NCBI GenBank assembly: GCA_023053545.1
Contig: JAKZAN010000001.1
Coordinates: forward strand, 2,996,565 to 3,060,564
From: Lepidurus packardi
Lineage: Eukaryota; Arthropoda; Branchiopoda; Notostraca; Triopsidae
Length of the DNA: 64,000 bases
Reading direction: 5' to 3'
The position numbers and the translations under genes are program-made. Positions 1 to 12,269 of the stretch are shown piece by piece (within the stretch, counting starts at the first letter, position 1; each line of letters begins with the position of its first letter). The notes under the pieces were generated by a model. That model did not search any database, was not told the origin of the DNA, and saw nothing but the letters and a program-made list of their open reading frames with translations.

Positions 1-410
1 GAGATTCTTTCTCAAGAACTTCCCATAATGCACGAAGCACTCGGCGATGCCTTGGTTTTTCAGCAAGACAATTCACCTGTGCATACAGCAAGATCAGTTA
101 GAACGTATCTTACTGAACAAGGCATTACGCTTCTACCACATCCTCCACGATCACCCGATCTCAACCCGATAGAGCATGCCTGGGCCATGCTGAAGCGAAG
201 GATAAAGTAAAATTTCTATCAATTAAAAAAAATCACAGTTTTCTTATTAGCACTTCGACCTTACGCGGAAAAGAAGAACTCTGGGTTCAAGTCCTTCGTG
301 TATGGGATGAAATATTGGAAGACCCTGATTTTTGGATCACATTAGCAGAATCAATGCCAAGAAGATTGGAGATGTGCCGTGATAACAATGGAGGCATTAC
401 AAAATATTAA
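1..410 (+). pseudogene. Tc1-like transposase, C-terminal part, frameshifted
   Basis: This is the end of a DDE transposase of the Tc1 type, which cuts and pastes its own transposon. The reading frame is open from base 1, so the start lies outside the window. Residues QQDNSPVHTAR carry the second catalytic Asp, and SPDLNPIEHAW carries the final Glu. There are 34 residues between them, which is the DD34E spacing of Tc1 elements. The frame closes with TAA at 208-210. The remaining C-terminal sequence, including WDEILEDPDFW and ending at TAA 408-410, is readable in another frame, so at least one indel has occurred. I did not find the 3' terminal inverted repeat. Family call is firm; activity is excluded. 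Confidence 0.85.
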
Positions 411-654
411 GAGGAAAAGCCAGCAGCTCACTTTAAATTTTTTTTGGGGGGAGAGGGGTTTGGCAAGAGCATTTCTGTAAGAGTATTTTCTCTGTTCTAC
501 AGCCCAGGGTTAAAACGGATTCCGCTTTCTATACGTTTCGGTTTGGTTTTTAGACAGGAGACCTACAAATCGGTTCGTTAAGCAGTCTTTAATTAATCCC
601 ACGGGTAGGGGATTAGACCACTGTGGTTTCCCTATACTCGTTTTTTTTGGAAGG
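411..654. other. No gene seen; junction between Tc1 and Copia fragments
   Basis: This AT-rich stretch contains a T8-G6 run and no coding similarity I can recognise. It may hold the 3' untranslated end of the Tc1 element. Confidence 0.5.
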
Positions 655-1442
655 TATAGTACATCAAGTCGTTGTTACAGCGTTTTGGGAGGACCGATTG
701 TAACCCCTTCAGTACCCCAATGAACTCAAGCGATGTCTTAAGAAAGCCACATCAAGAAGTGAAAGATGAAATGCAATACCCTTATCAAAATTTGATTGGT
801 TGCTTTATGTACCTCGCCATCTCAACTAGGCCGGACATATCGTATGCTGTTAGTGCGTTGAGTCAGTTCAACACTTGTTGTGGAGAAGAGCACTGGTGTG
901 CAGCAAAAAGGGTGTTGCGGTACTTAAAAGGAACTTCAACTTTTGGGTTGAGATATGTGCGAGACAATGATGAAGTCCAAAGATTCGTCGATGCATATTG
1001 GGCCAATTGTCCAGATGACCGTAAATCGTACACTGGTTATGTTTTCAAGTTGGATGGTGTTGCCATAAGTTGGGAGGCGCGAAAACAGAGAACTGTGGCC
1101 TTATCGTCTACGGAAGCGGAATACATGGCTCTATCAAAAGCGTCGAAAGAAGCCATTTATTTGCGGAATTTTTTGGCAGAGTTGGATACTGCTCAAAATC
1201 CAATCCCCTTGCACAATGATAATCCTGGGGCAGTGGAACTGACGAAAAACCCTGTTTTTCACGCGCGTACCAAACACATCGATGTGCATCATCATTTTGT
1301 CCGCGAGGGGTTCGAGAGAGAAGAGATTCTGCCTTTACACCGCCGGACACAAGAGATGGTAGCGGATACCCTAACAAAAGCGTTACCAGCCCCAAAGCAT
1401 AATTACTGTGTCAAAGAAATGGGGCTTGTAGACATGAGTTAA
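655..1442 (+). CDS. Ty1/Copia pol fragment: end of RT plus RNase H
   Basis: This is the carboxyl end of a Copia polyprotein. It starts mid-protein, with a YIK-LLQRFG connection segment after the RT core, and stays open to TAA at 1440-1442. RPDISYAVSALSQF is the conserved Copia segment before RNase H. DDRKSYTGYVF, ALSSTEAEYMAL and ARTKHIDVHHHFVRE are typical Copia RNase H blocks. The closing VADTLTKALP matches the normal end of Copia pol. Gag, integrase and the RT catalytic box are missing and no LTR is visible, so this is a 5'-truncated relic. It ends about 50 bp before a mitochondrial 16S fragment. Confidence 0.9.
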
Positions 1443-1490
1443 GTACACAAACAAAACTCGCTGACTAAAATAATATGACCCAACAGATTT

Positions 1491-1840
1491 ATTCTCGTCC
1501 AGCCATTCATACCAGCCTTCAATTAAAAGACTAATGATTATGCTACCTTCGCACGGTCAAAATACCGCGGCCATTTAAAATAATTCATAGAGCAGGCTAT
1601 ACCTTATATTATACCACAAGGAGATGTTTCTGATAAACAGGCGAAAAATATGTTTGCCGAGTTCCCTAATTGTAATTCACAAAATAAACTATTTGTTATT
1701 AATTTTCTTATTAATAACTGAATAATGTGTAATAATAATAAATAAATCTGAATAATAATAAATAAATAAAAATAATAATAATGTTCTAATTAATGTTTCT
1801 TATTATTTAAATTCTTATTAAAATTTAGTATTTATCCTAA
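1491..1840 (-). pseudogene. rrnL: NUMT: mitochondrial 16S rRNA fragment (second copy)
   Basis: The reverse complement matches the 16S core seen at 33118-33380, including the block around CCTTCGCACGGTC. An AT-rich insertion of aataataaat-like units near 1710-1790 interrupts it. The right edge is fused to the first 95 bp of COX2 with a shared TAA at the join, an arrangement not expected in any mitochondrial genome. Confidence 0.85.
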
Positions 1841-1935
1841 GGATTAACACTAATATTGCGTGGTCATGAAAGAAAATTAATTGTTCTATTAAAGTTGAAG
1901 CACCGTCTTGAAACCCCAACTGGTCATGTTGCCAT
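1841..1935 (-). pseudogene. COX2: NUMT: COX2 5' fragment (copy 1)
   Basis: On the minus strand this starts at ATG (1933-1935) next to tRNA-Leu2 and encodes the COX2 amino end, including [10 protein letters not shown], before breaking off at 1841. Compared with the copy ending at 44803 it has small deletions near the start that shift the frame. It is nonfunctional. Confidence 0.85.
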
Positions 1936-1939
1936 TAGG

Positions 1940-2008
1940 TTCTGAAAGAGAAAATTTCATTCTCATATATGGAGCTTAAATCCATTGCACTTATCTGCCC
2001 TTTTAGAA
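1940..2008 (-). tRNA. trnL2: NUMT: tRNA-Leu(UUR), copy 1
   Basis: Minus-strand cloverleaf with the GGCAGA...GTGCAATGGATTTAAG core. The anticodon is TAA in the loop ATTTAAG. Acceptor arms TTCTAAA and TTTCAGAA pair with one mismatch. It lies between COX1 and COX2, the insect/crustacean position. An equal-length copy is at 44808-44876. Confidence 0.8.
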
Positions 2009-2018
2009 ATGCGTAATA

Positions 2019-2266
2019 TTGTGACGTTGTAATTAAGAAGGTGTATTGAATTGACAATAACAACGTCGAGGGGTTCAACAAATGGTTAAGTATAAGGTGT
2101 TTATTGATCAAAAGATCTAAGCCAACTGCCCTCCTGTCTAAGTTCTACTCCCATGCCAAGTAATCGCGAAGCAAACAGGATAGAGTAGAATCGCACACCA
2201 TCCGGTCTACGTGCAAAGCAACTAGATGTGCGGAAACAGCTAAGCATATTTTTTGCAACGTCACAA
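2019..2266. mobile_element. 248-bp TIR element (MITE-like) inside the last COX1 codons
   Basis: The element begins TTGTGACGTTG and ends CAACGTCACAA, perfect 11-bp terminal inverted repeats, with TA on both sides (2017-2018, 2267-2268). The empty site is in this window: the second copy of the locus, near 44881-44886, reads straight through the same bases without the element. It has no meaningful reading frame. TA duplication and size fit a non-autonomous Tc1/mariner-type element, although the TIR does not identify the family. Confidence 0.85.
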
Positions 2267-3080
<814 letters not shown>

Positions 3081-3084
3081 TTAT

Positions 3085-3102
3085 TGGTGCATCGACCGGG
3101 AA
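3085..3102 (+). promoter_or_regulatory. BEL-1 primer binding site, tRNA-Gly type
   Basis: TGGTGCATCGACCGGGAA lies four bases after the LTR. It is complementary to the 3' end of arthropod tRNA-Gly(GCC) with one mismatch, judged from my recollection of that tRNA. Confidence 0.75.
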
Positions 3103-3150
3103 ACGTAATCTGAAGTGTCTACCACGCGCTCACTAGAAGCGGCTTCCAAT

Positions 3151-4665
3151 ATGGCGACCGCCGAAGAGTATCAGTCATCCGAGGAGTTAGGTCCGAAGGA
3201 AGTGAGCTCCATTCTTCGCGGGTTTCGCACGGAGTATAAGCAGGCGCTTGAAAGGGAAATTGAGGAGATTCAAACGCATATCGTGAATCGAGGAAGCCGA
3301 AGCGCGCTAGCCATCATGCGCAAACATCTCGCCTCAAGCCTTGAAAAGCTCAACGACATCAACCAGCGCTACATAAAGGCTGCGGGCTACGATGGCCCTC
3401 AAAGGAAAAATCGAGAGATGTACTTTACGCTGGTGGAAAAGCAAACGTCAGCTTGTTTCCTTCTCATTGAAGAGCATTTAACTTCAAGAGCAGCAGAGCC
3501 GCCTTCGTCTCGCGATTCCCGTTCATCGAAATCAGTTGAATCTTCAAGATCGGCTCGGTCAAGAGAGCACGCGCCACAGCTACCTAAATCGACTGCAGAA
3601 GACTTCTGGCCGCAAGTTCGGCAAGAACTAATAGCGCTCCGTCCAACGCAACCAGAGGCCATGCCCGGTGAGCTAGGAGAGACAGTTCAAGAACAGTCTC
3701 GTTCCGTGCGCCCGAAAACATACCCCTCCGCACAGCTGCATAGTGAAAGGAGCAAGACAGTGCCAGATCAACGGATGCGATGGTCGCCGCCGCCAAGGAA
3801 GCCTGACGACACAGCCGGATTACATGATCGTCAAGAGTGGCAGACACGACTTGAACGAGGTCTTGCCCGTGCGCATTTACGAATCCAGCAGTTGGATCGC
3901 GAAATCCAGAGTAAGACTTCGAATAGGCACATCGCCTCCAACGATTTAGCTGCGCGTCGCGAAGACTTACCTCCGCATGGAGTTCCAAATAGGCGACAGG
4001 AACAATGGGATCCACCACCTTTTGCTTCTTCATCGGACGCCTGGATTTTCGACATAGATAACGAGAGACCAAATAAATCGCATTCAACGTCCTGCAGCAG
4101 CCATTTATCGAAGCTCACAATAAAGGCGTTTAATGGCGACCCAAGGGAATGGCCGATGTTTCTGGCGAAATTCAAGAGCCTTGTCCACAACGTGGTCTCG
4201 GACAACGCTCAACGGCTAGCGTACCTTCGTGAGCTCCTCGCCCCTCATATCAAAAAGTCGATTGCACAAACCTTCCTCAGCCCAAATCTGTACCCGCAAG
4301 CTCTTCGCGAACTACAAGAAAGATATGGTCACCCTATAATCGTTTCAAACGCATTTGCCGAAGACTTGATCAACATCCAAGCAGTCAAGACCATGGATTT
4401 TCGCGCGCTTGAACGGTTTTTCTCCGAACTGCATGGATCAGTGGTTACTATGCAAAGCGCGGGATATGAGCAAGACCTATTGGCCCCGTCAGTTCTACAA
4501 CAAATGCGAAGCAAGCTTCCCGCCCACTACCTAAGTCTGTGGGGCCAACAAATCCTTAAATTACAGCAAATGCCCAACTTGTTGGATTTCGACGAATGGC
4601 TTGGCAGGGTAGTAAAGGGTGAATCTTTCGTTCAACCAACATCGGTCCTCGCTAAACCCTATTAA
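3151..4665 (+). CDS. BEL-1 gag
   Basis: Capsid-like protein that packages element RNA in the cytoplasm. I place the start at ATG 3151; upstream in-frame sequence has only GTG. The amino part is charged and helical, followed by Ser/Arg-rich and low-complexity stretches. The gag core begins near residue 325 with LTIKAFNGDPREWPMF. This motif and the later ALRELQERYGHP and LPAHYLSLWG blocks are typical BEL gag. TAA at 4663-4665 interrupts a polyprotein that continues in the same frame, so it is probably a disabling mutation and not a natural end. Confidence 0.88.
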   Translation: MATAEEYQSSEELGPKEVSSILRGFRTEYKQALEREIEEIQTHIVNRGSRSALAIMRKHLASSLEKLNDINQRYIKAAGYDGPQRKNREMYFTLVEKQTSACFLLIEEHLTSRAAEPPSSRDSRSSKSVESSRSARSREHAPQLPKSTAEDFWPQVRQELIALRPTQPEAMPGELGETVQEQSRSVRPKTYPSAQLHSERSKTVPDQRMRWSPPPRKPDDTAGLHDRQEWQTRLERGLARAHLRIQQLDREIQSKTSNRHIASNDLAARREDLPPHGVPNRRQEQWDPPPFASSSDAWIFDIDNERPNKSHSTSCSSHLSKLTIKAFNGDPREWPMFLAKFKSLVHNVVSDNAQRLAYLRELLAPHIKKSIAQTFLSPNLYPQALRELQERYGHPIIVSNAFAEDLINIQAVKTMDFRALERFFSELHGSVVTMQSAGYEQDLLAPSVLQQMRSKLPAHYLSLWGQQILKLQQMPNLLDFDEWLGRVVKGESFVQPTSVLAKPY

Positions 4666-5895
4666 CCTCCAAAGGAAACCAACGCAAACAAGGCAAAGGA
4701 TAAAGGTAAATCACCCACGATTTTATCCACTTTAGCTCCTTCCGTGTCGCCTAACAAAGCGTCCCCCCCGTCTTCGAACCAAGCGCCCTCCTTGTCTTCC
4801 AGCCGTTCGTGCTCACTGTGTCAAGAAGAACATAGACTTCCCAATTGCAAGAAGTTTGAAGCGCTCACTTTAGAAGAGCGAATGTCTGTCGTCAAAGACA
4901 CGAAGAGTTGCTTTCGATGCCTCATTCCTGGGCACCGATCAAGGGATTGTAGGCGCAAAATTACGTGTGGAACCAACAGTTGTAAAGGACGACACCACGC
5001 TTTACTTCATGGAGCACCTCGGGCAAACGGCCAACAGTCAGACGCGAGTAATTCATCCAAGAGCGACTCCTCTGAAGAAGCTCCAGTAGAAGGACACGTC
5101 TGCTTTACGTCTCAAGGTCACACGGTGGAAGTGGCATTGTTAAAAGTCGTTCCCGTCCAAATTCACGCAAACGGAAAATGTGTCGATACATTCGCAGTGT
5201 TGGATAATGGTAGCGAAGTCTCACTCATTAAGCAAGACATGGCAGACGTCCTTGGTCTTCAAGGTACTACGCGCCAGGTGCGACTAGGCACTTACCACGG
5301 GCGAGACCCTACGTTCCCGAGTCGCATCGTCAACTTCGAAGTGGCCAATAAAAGGGACGACAACACCTTCATGATAAACAAAGCCTATGCCGTTCCTGAA
5401 ATACACCAAAGCTGTCGGCGAGTGAATTGGCCTCGGGAGAAGGATCGATGGTCTTACTTAGCGGACCTACCAATTGAGTCTACCGACTCGTCGCGCGTAA
5501 CAATCCTGTTGGGCATGACCGCACGCAACGTCCACGATCAATTCGATGTCCGAAAGCCACCACCAGGCGTCAATGGTCCCGAAGGAATACTCACACCGTT
5601 TGGCTGGTGCTTAGCAGGTGCAATGCCAGCAAATTCGTCATTTGGATCAGTCAAGAGAGTCAACCTCACGCGTTGCGACTCCGGAACTGAAACTCTACTC
5701 AATTTAGTGGAACACTTTTGGAGAACGGATTCCCTGGTGATTACCAACAAATAAGCTCCTAAAAGCGAAGATGACGAAAGAGCGCTGCGTCTATTGAGAG
5801 ACACCACCAAGTGCGTCAACGGGCGATATGAATCGGGCCTATTGTGGAAAGTAGACCAGCCCTGCCTCCCGGATAACAGAAGCCTAGCTATGTGA
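4666..5895 (+). pseudogene. BEL-1 zinc fingers and aspartic protease region
   Basis: This continues the gag frame. Two cysteine/histidine clusters (CSLCQEEHRLPNC and CFRCLIPGHRSRDC), then CKGRHHALLHG, form the BEL nucleocapsid region. The retroviral-type protease follows, with FAVLDNGSEVSLI in place of the usual D-T/S-G triad. ILLGMTARN and LTPFGWCLAG are standard BEL protease-to-RT linker blocks. In-frame stops occur at 5752-5754 and 5893-5895. The second falls after the LAM of the conserved linker. Confidence 0.87.
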
Positions 5896-7975
5896 CGGTT
5901 CTTTACGCTCGAGCGAAAGCTGTCCAAAGATCCCAATCTGGCGCAAAAATATGCCGCAAGTGTCGAAGAGTACGTTCGTTTAGGACACGCCAGGAAGTTA
6001 CTTCTGCGGAGGTCAAAACATCAAGCAACAAAACATGTTATTTACCCCATCACGGAGTTGTTCATCCCCTCAAGCCGGGGAAAGTACGAGTGGTCTTCGA
6101 CGCGTCGGCACGGTTCAATGATACGAGTCTCAACGACTCATTGCTAAAAGGACCACACCTCCTCACAAGTTCGCTAGGAGTTTTGCTCCGTTTTCGTCAG
6201 AATCCCATTCCTTTAAGCGCAGACATCGAAAAGATGTATCATCAAGTGCGTGTCAGAGCAGAGGACCAATCTGCACTTCGCTTCGTATGGCGAGTTCCCG
6301 GAAGCTTCGAACCGCCTCAGACATTCCAGATGACGGTCCACATTTTTGGGGCAGTCTCATCGCCAACCACTTGCATGCACGCGTTGCAAAAAACGGCTAC
6401 TGATAACCAGGTCGAGTTCGAAGATGTAGCAGCGAAAGTACGAAATAATTTCTACGTCGACAATTTCCTGGACTCGGTAGCCACTGAAGAAGACGCAATA
6501 AAAGTCGCTCAAAGAATGACGGAATTATTGTTGCGCGGCGGCTTTAAGCTTACAAAATGGTTGTCGTCCTCGAGAAAAGTAATCGAAACCATTCCCGCAG
6601 CAGAACGTAACAATCCTCTTTTGAACTTAGACTTCGAGCGTCTCCCCAGTGAACGTACCCTAGGGTTAATCTGGGAGTGTGAACGTGATACTTTCAAGTT
6701 TCAAATCTGCGTACCATCGGAAAGTCTCACAAAACGAAAGGTCCTAAGCGCTGTATCGTCAATCTACGACCCCCTTGGATTCCTTAACCCGTACGTTCTC
6801 GGGGCTAAAGTTCTTTTGCAGCAATTTTGGCGAACCGGGTGCGGGTGGGACGAGACTTTACCGCAAGAGATTCACGAGCAGTGGGCAAGATGGGCCGGCT
6901 AATTGGCCTTAGTGAACGCTGTCGAAATACCCCGGTGCCTTCGCCGTGCTGAACATCCCATCGGCACGCAACTACACGTGTTTACCGATGCATCGTCGCA
7001 GGGCTTCGGAGCGGTAGCATACCTACGGCACGTATATGACGGCGCAAACGTGAGCCTGCATCTAGTCATCTCCAAAACGCGTGTCGCTCCGGTAAAACCA
7101 CTGTCCATTCCTCGGCTAGAGTTACAAGGCGCCATCGTAGGGTTGCGTCTAGCTCAATTATGCTGCGACGAACTTCGATTGCCACTCCAGAACACGGTGT
7201 TCTGGACGGATTCTCAAACCGTCCTTCAATGGATACACTCGACTACATTTCTATTCCAAGTCTTCGTCGCCAATCGCATAGGAGAGATTTTGGAGGCAAC
7301 AAAAAATACCCAATGGCATCACGTAAGCGGGAAGGAAAATCCGGCCGATGACTGCACCCGCGTAAGCAACAAGTTCCTAAAAATGCCGAGTAAATGGATC
7401 GATGGGCCGTCGTTCCTAAAATCCGTGGACCTCAAAATTCCTCGGTTCAGTCCTTCAAAGTTCACGAAGGAAGCCCAAACCGAAATAGCCGAAAACATCT
7501 GGGTTGGCGCTATAAACACGTCTCACTCCTTCGTCCATGCCCTCATGTCGAAGACATCTAGAATTGAAAAACTAAAACGTGTTATAGCATTCGTCTCCCG
7601 CTTCGTTAAAGCAACACGCAAACGTTTTATCCCGCCCTCAATGACGCTTGAGGTCGATGAGCTAGACGACGCGCTCACCTTATGTATTATCGCGGCTCAA
7701 CGGGATTGCTTCTCCGACGAAATAAAATGCATTGAAAATGGCAAGCCGATAACTAGCAGTTCTCGACTTATCGGTTTTAATCCATTCATCGATGAAAGCG
7801 GCGTTTTGCGCGTAGGCGGTCGACTAGAGCGTAGCTGCCTAACCAGAGATGAACGAAACCCGATCCTTCTGTCCAGCGACCATCGTCTAACGACTTTGGT
7901 CATAGAAGAAGCGCACCGGAGGACGTTCCATGCGTCGACTGAGCGTACCTTGCACGCGGTCGTTAGGCGATGACC
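5896..7975 (+). pseudogene. BEL-1 reverse transcriptase and RNase H
   Basis: After a frame change near 6005-6040 the RT is clear: [37 protein letters not shown] and the catalytic box YVDNFLDS. The last D of the usual YVDD is N here, as in BEL-2, so this may be normal for the lineage. RNase H follows after TAA at 6900-6902, with FTDASSQGFGAVAYL, FWTDSQTVLQWI and HHVSGKENPADDCTR. A second frame change occurs near 7955. Confidence 0.9.
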
Positions 7976-9057
7976 GCGAAGTACGCGGTCGTTTCTGGAT
8001 TTTAAAAGGCAGGGTGTCTGTGAAAAAGGTCGTCAAGCAATGCTTCATCTGCAAGTTAAAAAATGCACAACCTGTGACACCTGAAATGGCTCCTCTACCA
8101 CCTAGCAGAATTACTCCGTTTCAACCTCCGTTCACCTTCACAGGGATCGATTACTTCGGACCGTTGATAGTCAGTGTTAGAAGGAGTACGGAGAAACGTT
8201 GGGGAGTCCTGTTCACGTGTCTCACTACACGAGCCGTGCACATTGAAGTGGCTACGTCGCTTGATACTGACTCTTTTTTGATGAGCTTCAGAAGATTCCT
8301 CGCTCGTCGCCACACCCCCGCCGTTTGTTACAGCGACAATGACACAAATTTGACTTCCGGAGAAAGGGAACTCCGAGCTGGCGTCGAGGCCTTAAACAAA
8401 GACAAGATGTCAAGTTTTTGGGCCGCAAAGAGAGCAAAATGGAACTTTTCTCCACCATCTGCACCCCACTTTGGAGGAGCTTGGGAGAGCCTAGTGAAAT
8501 CCGCAAAAACTGCCCTCATACGAGTCCTCGGACGCCAAACAGTCAAAGAAGAAGTCCTTCAGACTGTGCTTATCGAGATAGAAGCGTTACTCAATGGTAG
8601 ACCCCTCACTCATATCTCGGTAGATCCTCGAGATCCGGAGCCCCTCACCCCTAACCACTTCCTCGTAGGGCACGCTCATCCCAACATCCCGCCAGACGTC
8701 ATTGAGCCCGGAGAAGAAACGTCGAAACGTCGCTGGCGAGTATCACAAGCGCTAGTTAACCAATTTTGGCAGCGTTGGTTACGAGAGTATCTGCCGTACC
8801 TAGCGCAAAGGAAGAAATGGACAGCGACGAAACGCAATATGCAAATCGGAGATGTGGTCTTAATAATAGACAACCAAGCTCCACGTGGTTACTGGCCCGT
8901 CGGCGTCATAACCAAAGTGTGGCCTGGCCCGGATGGAGTTGTACGCACGGCGTCCGTCAAAACCAAAGTTGGAGAATACACTCGGCCAGTAGTGAAACTT
9001 TGTTTACTGCAGACGGCAGAGACAGAAGAGGACGAGACTCCGCGTCTACAGAAATGA
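7955..9057 (+). CDS. BEL-1 integrase
   Basis: DDE integrase that inserts the cDNA copy into the genome. CFICK is the end of the zinc-binding region. Catalytic residues are visible in FTGIDYFGP, CYSDNDTNLT and HFGGAWESLVKSAK. The BEL-specific LNGRPLTHISVDPRDPEPLTPNHFL block and the C-terminal APRGYWPVGVITKV domain follow, ending at TGA 9055-9057. This stretch is intact, about 100 bp before the 3' LTR. Confidence 0.92.
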
Positions 9058-9155
9058 AATGTAGAATCATTATTTTTGTTTACATTAGCTGCTTCCAGAT
9101 GTGTTTTTTGTTCGTGTGTCAAGGAAAACTTGCACTCAAGAAACAGGGCCGGCTA

Positions 9156-9500
9156 TGTTCCGGACTGAAGTCCGAAAGAGTTTTGTTTTCTTCTTCTTTT
9201 CGGTTGTGTTTACTATTTCTCTCTCTCCGGTCTCCACTTTCTCCTTTTGATCCTTTATCGATCGGTTTGATGTAAAGGGAGGGCCTTTTTGGAAGAATAC
9301 AGACAGTTGTTGTTGGTAAGAGCAAAGATACGGATCTGAATCGCAGTGTACGTGGCATATTGTTCCTCGTGGCAACCGAAATACGGAATAATATATTAAT
9401 CACGGTTGCGAACAGAGTTTCCGAGTATCTAACAGTTTTGATTTCCCCTAATTCCGTGGGCAGCCATAGGCGTGGCATTTTAACTGGGTTGTTCGGAACA
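9156..9500 (+). repeat. BEL-1 3' LTR
   Basis: 345 bp, nearly identical to the 5' LTR, followed by target duplication CTCCA and then by COX1 sequence that continues the reading interrupted at 2736. Confidence 0.93.
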
Positions 9501-10571
<1,071 letters not shown>

Positions 10572-10634
10572 AGTGGCTGATAAAATTATTAAACTGCAAA
10601 TCTAATTATGAGTATAGTACACTCCTATATTAAT
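10572..10634 (+). tRNA. trnY: NUMT: tRNA-Tyr, degraded
   Basis: It is identified by position between COX1 and tRNA-Cys and by a GGCTGATAA D-arm-like start. The anticodon loop reads CTGCAAA where GTA would be expected, so it is mutated. Ends are approximate. Confidence 0.5.
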
Positions 10635-10694
10635 GATTTTATAGTTAAAAAAAATTTGACAGTGCAAATCTTAAGATGCAATGTGGCTAAAATC
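10635..10694 (+). tRNA. trnC: NUMT: tRNA-Cys
   Basis: Acceptor arms GATTTTA and TAAAATC pair fully and the anticodon GCA is in the loop. The gene overlaps tRNA-Trp on the opposite strand by seven bases. Confidence 0.78.
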
Positions 10695-10752
10695 TAAGAA
10701 ATTTTCTTACTTTAAGCTTTGAAGGCTTATAGTTTATTTAACTTAAGTTTTA
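10688..10752 (-). tRNA. trnW: NUMT: tRNA-Trp
   Basis: The minus-strand anticodon TCA lies in the arm GCCTTCAAAGC, with a D arm AGTTAAATAAACT, directly after ND2. Confidence 0.75.
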
Positions 10753-11760
10753 TTAATTATATTAAATAAGATCAATTACATAAAAGTAAACCTAAAATAG
10801 AAAAGAAGGATAAGAAAATAGTGAGATTTGTTAAATTGTAGTTTAGTTTCTAATATCATATAATTTTTCTATATAAAAGATTTCTATTAAATGAGATTCG
10901 TAAATAGTCATAAAGAGTAAATAGAGTAGAGATGATTAAATTTATTAATCTAAGGATTATTATTGCAGTACTAGTATTTTTGATAATAAGTCATATTGGT
11001 CTAAATCCTAAAAAAGGTGGTAACCCTCCAAGTGAGAGTATATTTAAAGACAGTAGTAATTTAGTCATAGGTTTAAAACAGTGATTAGAATTAATTTGAA
11101 TTATAGAAATTAGTTGGTATAAATCAATAATTGAATTACAGAGAATAGGATAATTACATAAATAGAAAAATATATTCATACAATTGAATTATTAATTAAG
11201 GAGGCAAGTAGTAATCAACCAATATGGTTAATTGATGAAAATGCTATTATAGAACGTAAAAGATTTAAGTTAAATCCCCCTAGCCCTCAAATAACACCTC
11301 TTAATATAGCTGCTAATTATATAAGTTTATTGTGGGTAAAGGAGCTTGTTAGCAATAAAAGGAGGTTAATCTTTTGGAGTGTGGCTAAAATTAAAAATTT
11401 ATTTCAAGAAAGTCCTTCAGCAACTACTGGAAATCAAGTATGGAAAGGGGAGGCTTCTATTTTTAATAATAAGCTTATTATTAAAAGAATAAAAATGAAA
11501 GACGATGGGTGCATAATGCAAAAGAGCCTAAATAAAGTTCTAAATATAAAAATAACAGAGGCTATCGCCAGAATTAAAAAATATTTTAATCCTGCTTCCG
11601 TTAATTGTTGGTTATTTTTAGTTATTACAATAGGGATAAAACTTAAAAGATTGAGCTCTAGCCCAATTCAAGCGGAGAATCATGAGTTTGAAGATATTAC
11701 AATTATTAATCTTGATAATAATAAAGAAAAAAAACATAAAAATCGAGGATTAATCAAAAT
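10753..11760 (-). pseudogene. ND2: NUMT: ND2
   Basis: NADH dehydrogenase subunit 2 on the minus strand, starting at an ATT immediately after tRNA-Met. WLGLELNLLSFIP, the conserved ND2 motif, is visible near 11660. The QQLTEAGLKYFL block, LLSLNILSLGGLPPFLGF and a run of hydrophobic segments follow. The frame is broken in several places, especially in the 3' half. Length is near the usual 1 kb. Confidence 0.88.
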
Positions 11761-11761
11761 T

Positions 11762-11825
11762 AATAAAGAGAGTGGCTCTATCAGTGGGGTATGAGCCCAT
11801 TAGCTTAATTTTAGCTTACTTTATT
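11762..11825 (-). tRNA. trnM: NUMT: tRNA-Met
   Basis: Acceptor arms AATAAAG and CTTTATT pair fully. The arm ATGGGCTCATACCCCA carries anticodon CAT. It abuts ND2. Confidence 0.88.
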
Positions 11826-11888
11826 TGTTAATGTAGAGAGCATAAGAGGTTTTGATTATCTAGGCGTTAGTGCAATTCTATCACAATT
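11826..11888 (+). tRNA. trnQ: NUMT: tRNA-Gln (approximate)
   Basis: A TTTTGAT loop with anticodon TTG lies in the expected place between Met and Ile. I could not fold a full acceptor stem by eye, so ends are estimates. Confidence 0.5.
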
Positions 11889-11952
11889 AATTGAGGTAAT
11901 AAATTACATTATTTACCCAATCAAGGTAATCCTTTTAATTAGGCACTAAATT
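11889..11952 (-). tRNA. trnI: NUMT: tRNA-Ile
   Basis: The minus-strand arm TTACCTTGATTGGGTAA carries anticodon GAT. Acceptor AATTTAG pairs with CTCAATT with one mismatch. It borders the control region. Confidence 0.78.
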
Positions 11953-12269
11953 TAAGTTAAAGATAGATTATTTAGATAAATAAATTTAATAAGATTATTG
12001 TATATAAGAATATATACACATTACGAAGTTTTATTTTGTTTTTTATATATTTGATAATATTTCTAATATTATTTAATTATTAGAAATATTTTTTTATAAA
12101 AATTAAAATAAAAAAATTAGAAATTACAAGTCTTAATAAAATTTAGTTAATTTTAAGGTAATATTGAACATATATAAAATACTTAACATATAATATAATT
12201 ATACAGGCATATTTACAACTTCTAGCACATAGAGTTCCGAGTTTAATTAGTATAGAAAAGAAAATAGGA
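11953..12269. other. NUMT: mitochondrial control region
   Basis: This very AT-rich, gene-free stretch lies between tRNA-Ile and 12S, where the arthropod control region lies. It contains a perfect 12-bp stem with an 11-base loop at 12056-12090 (AATATTTCTAAT / ATTAGAAATATT), a structure often found in such regions. Confidence 0.75.
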
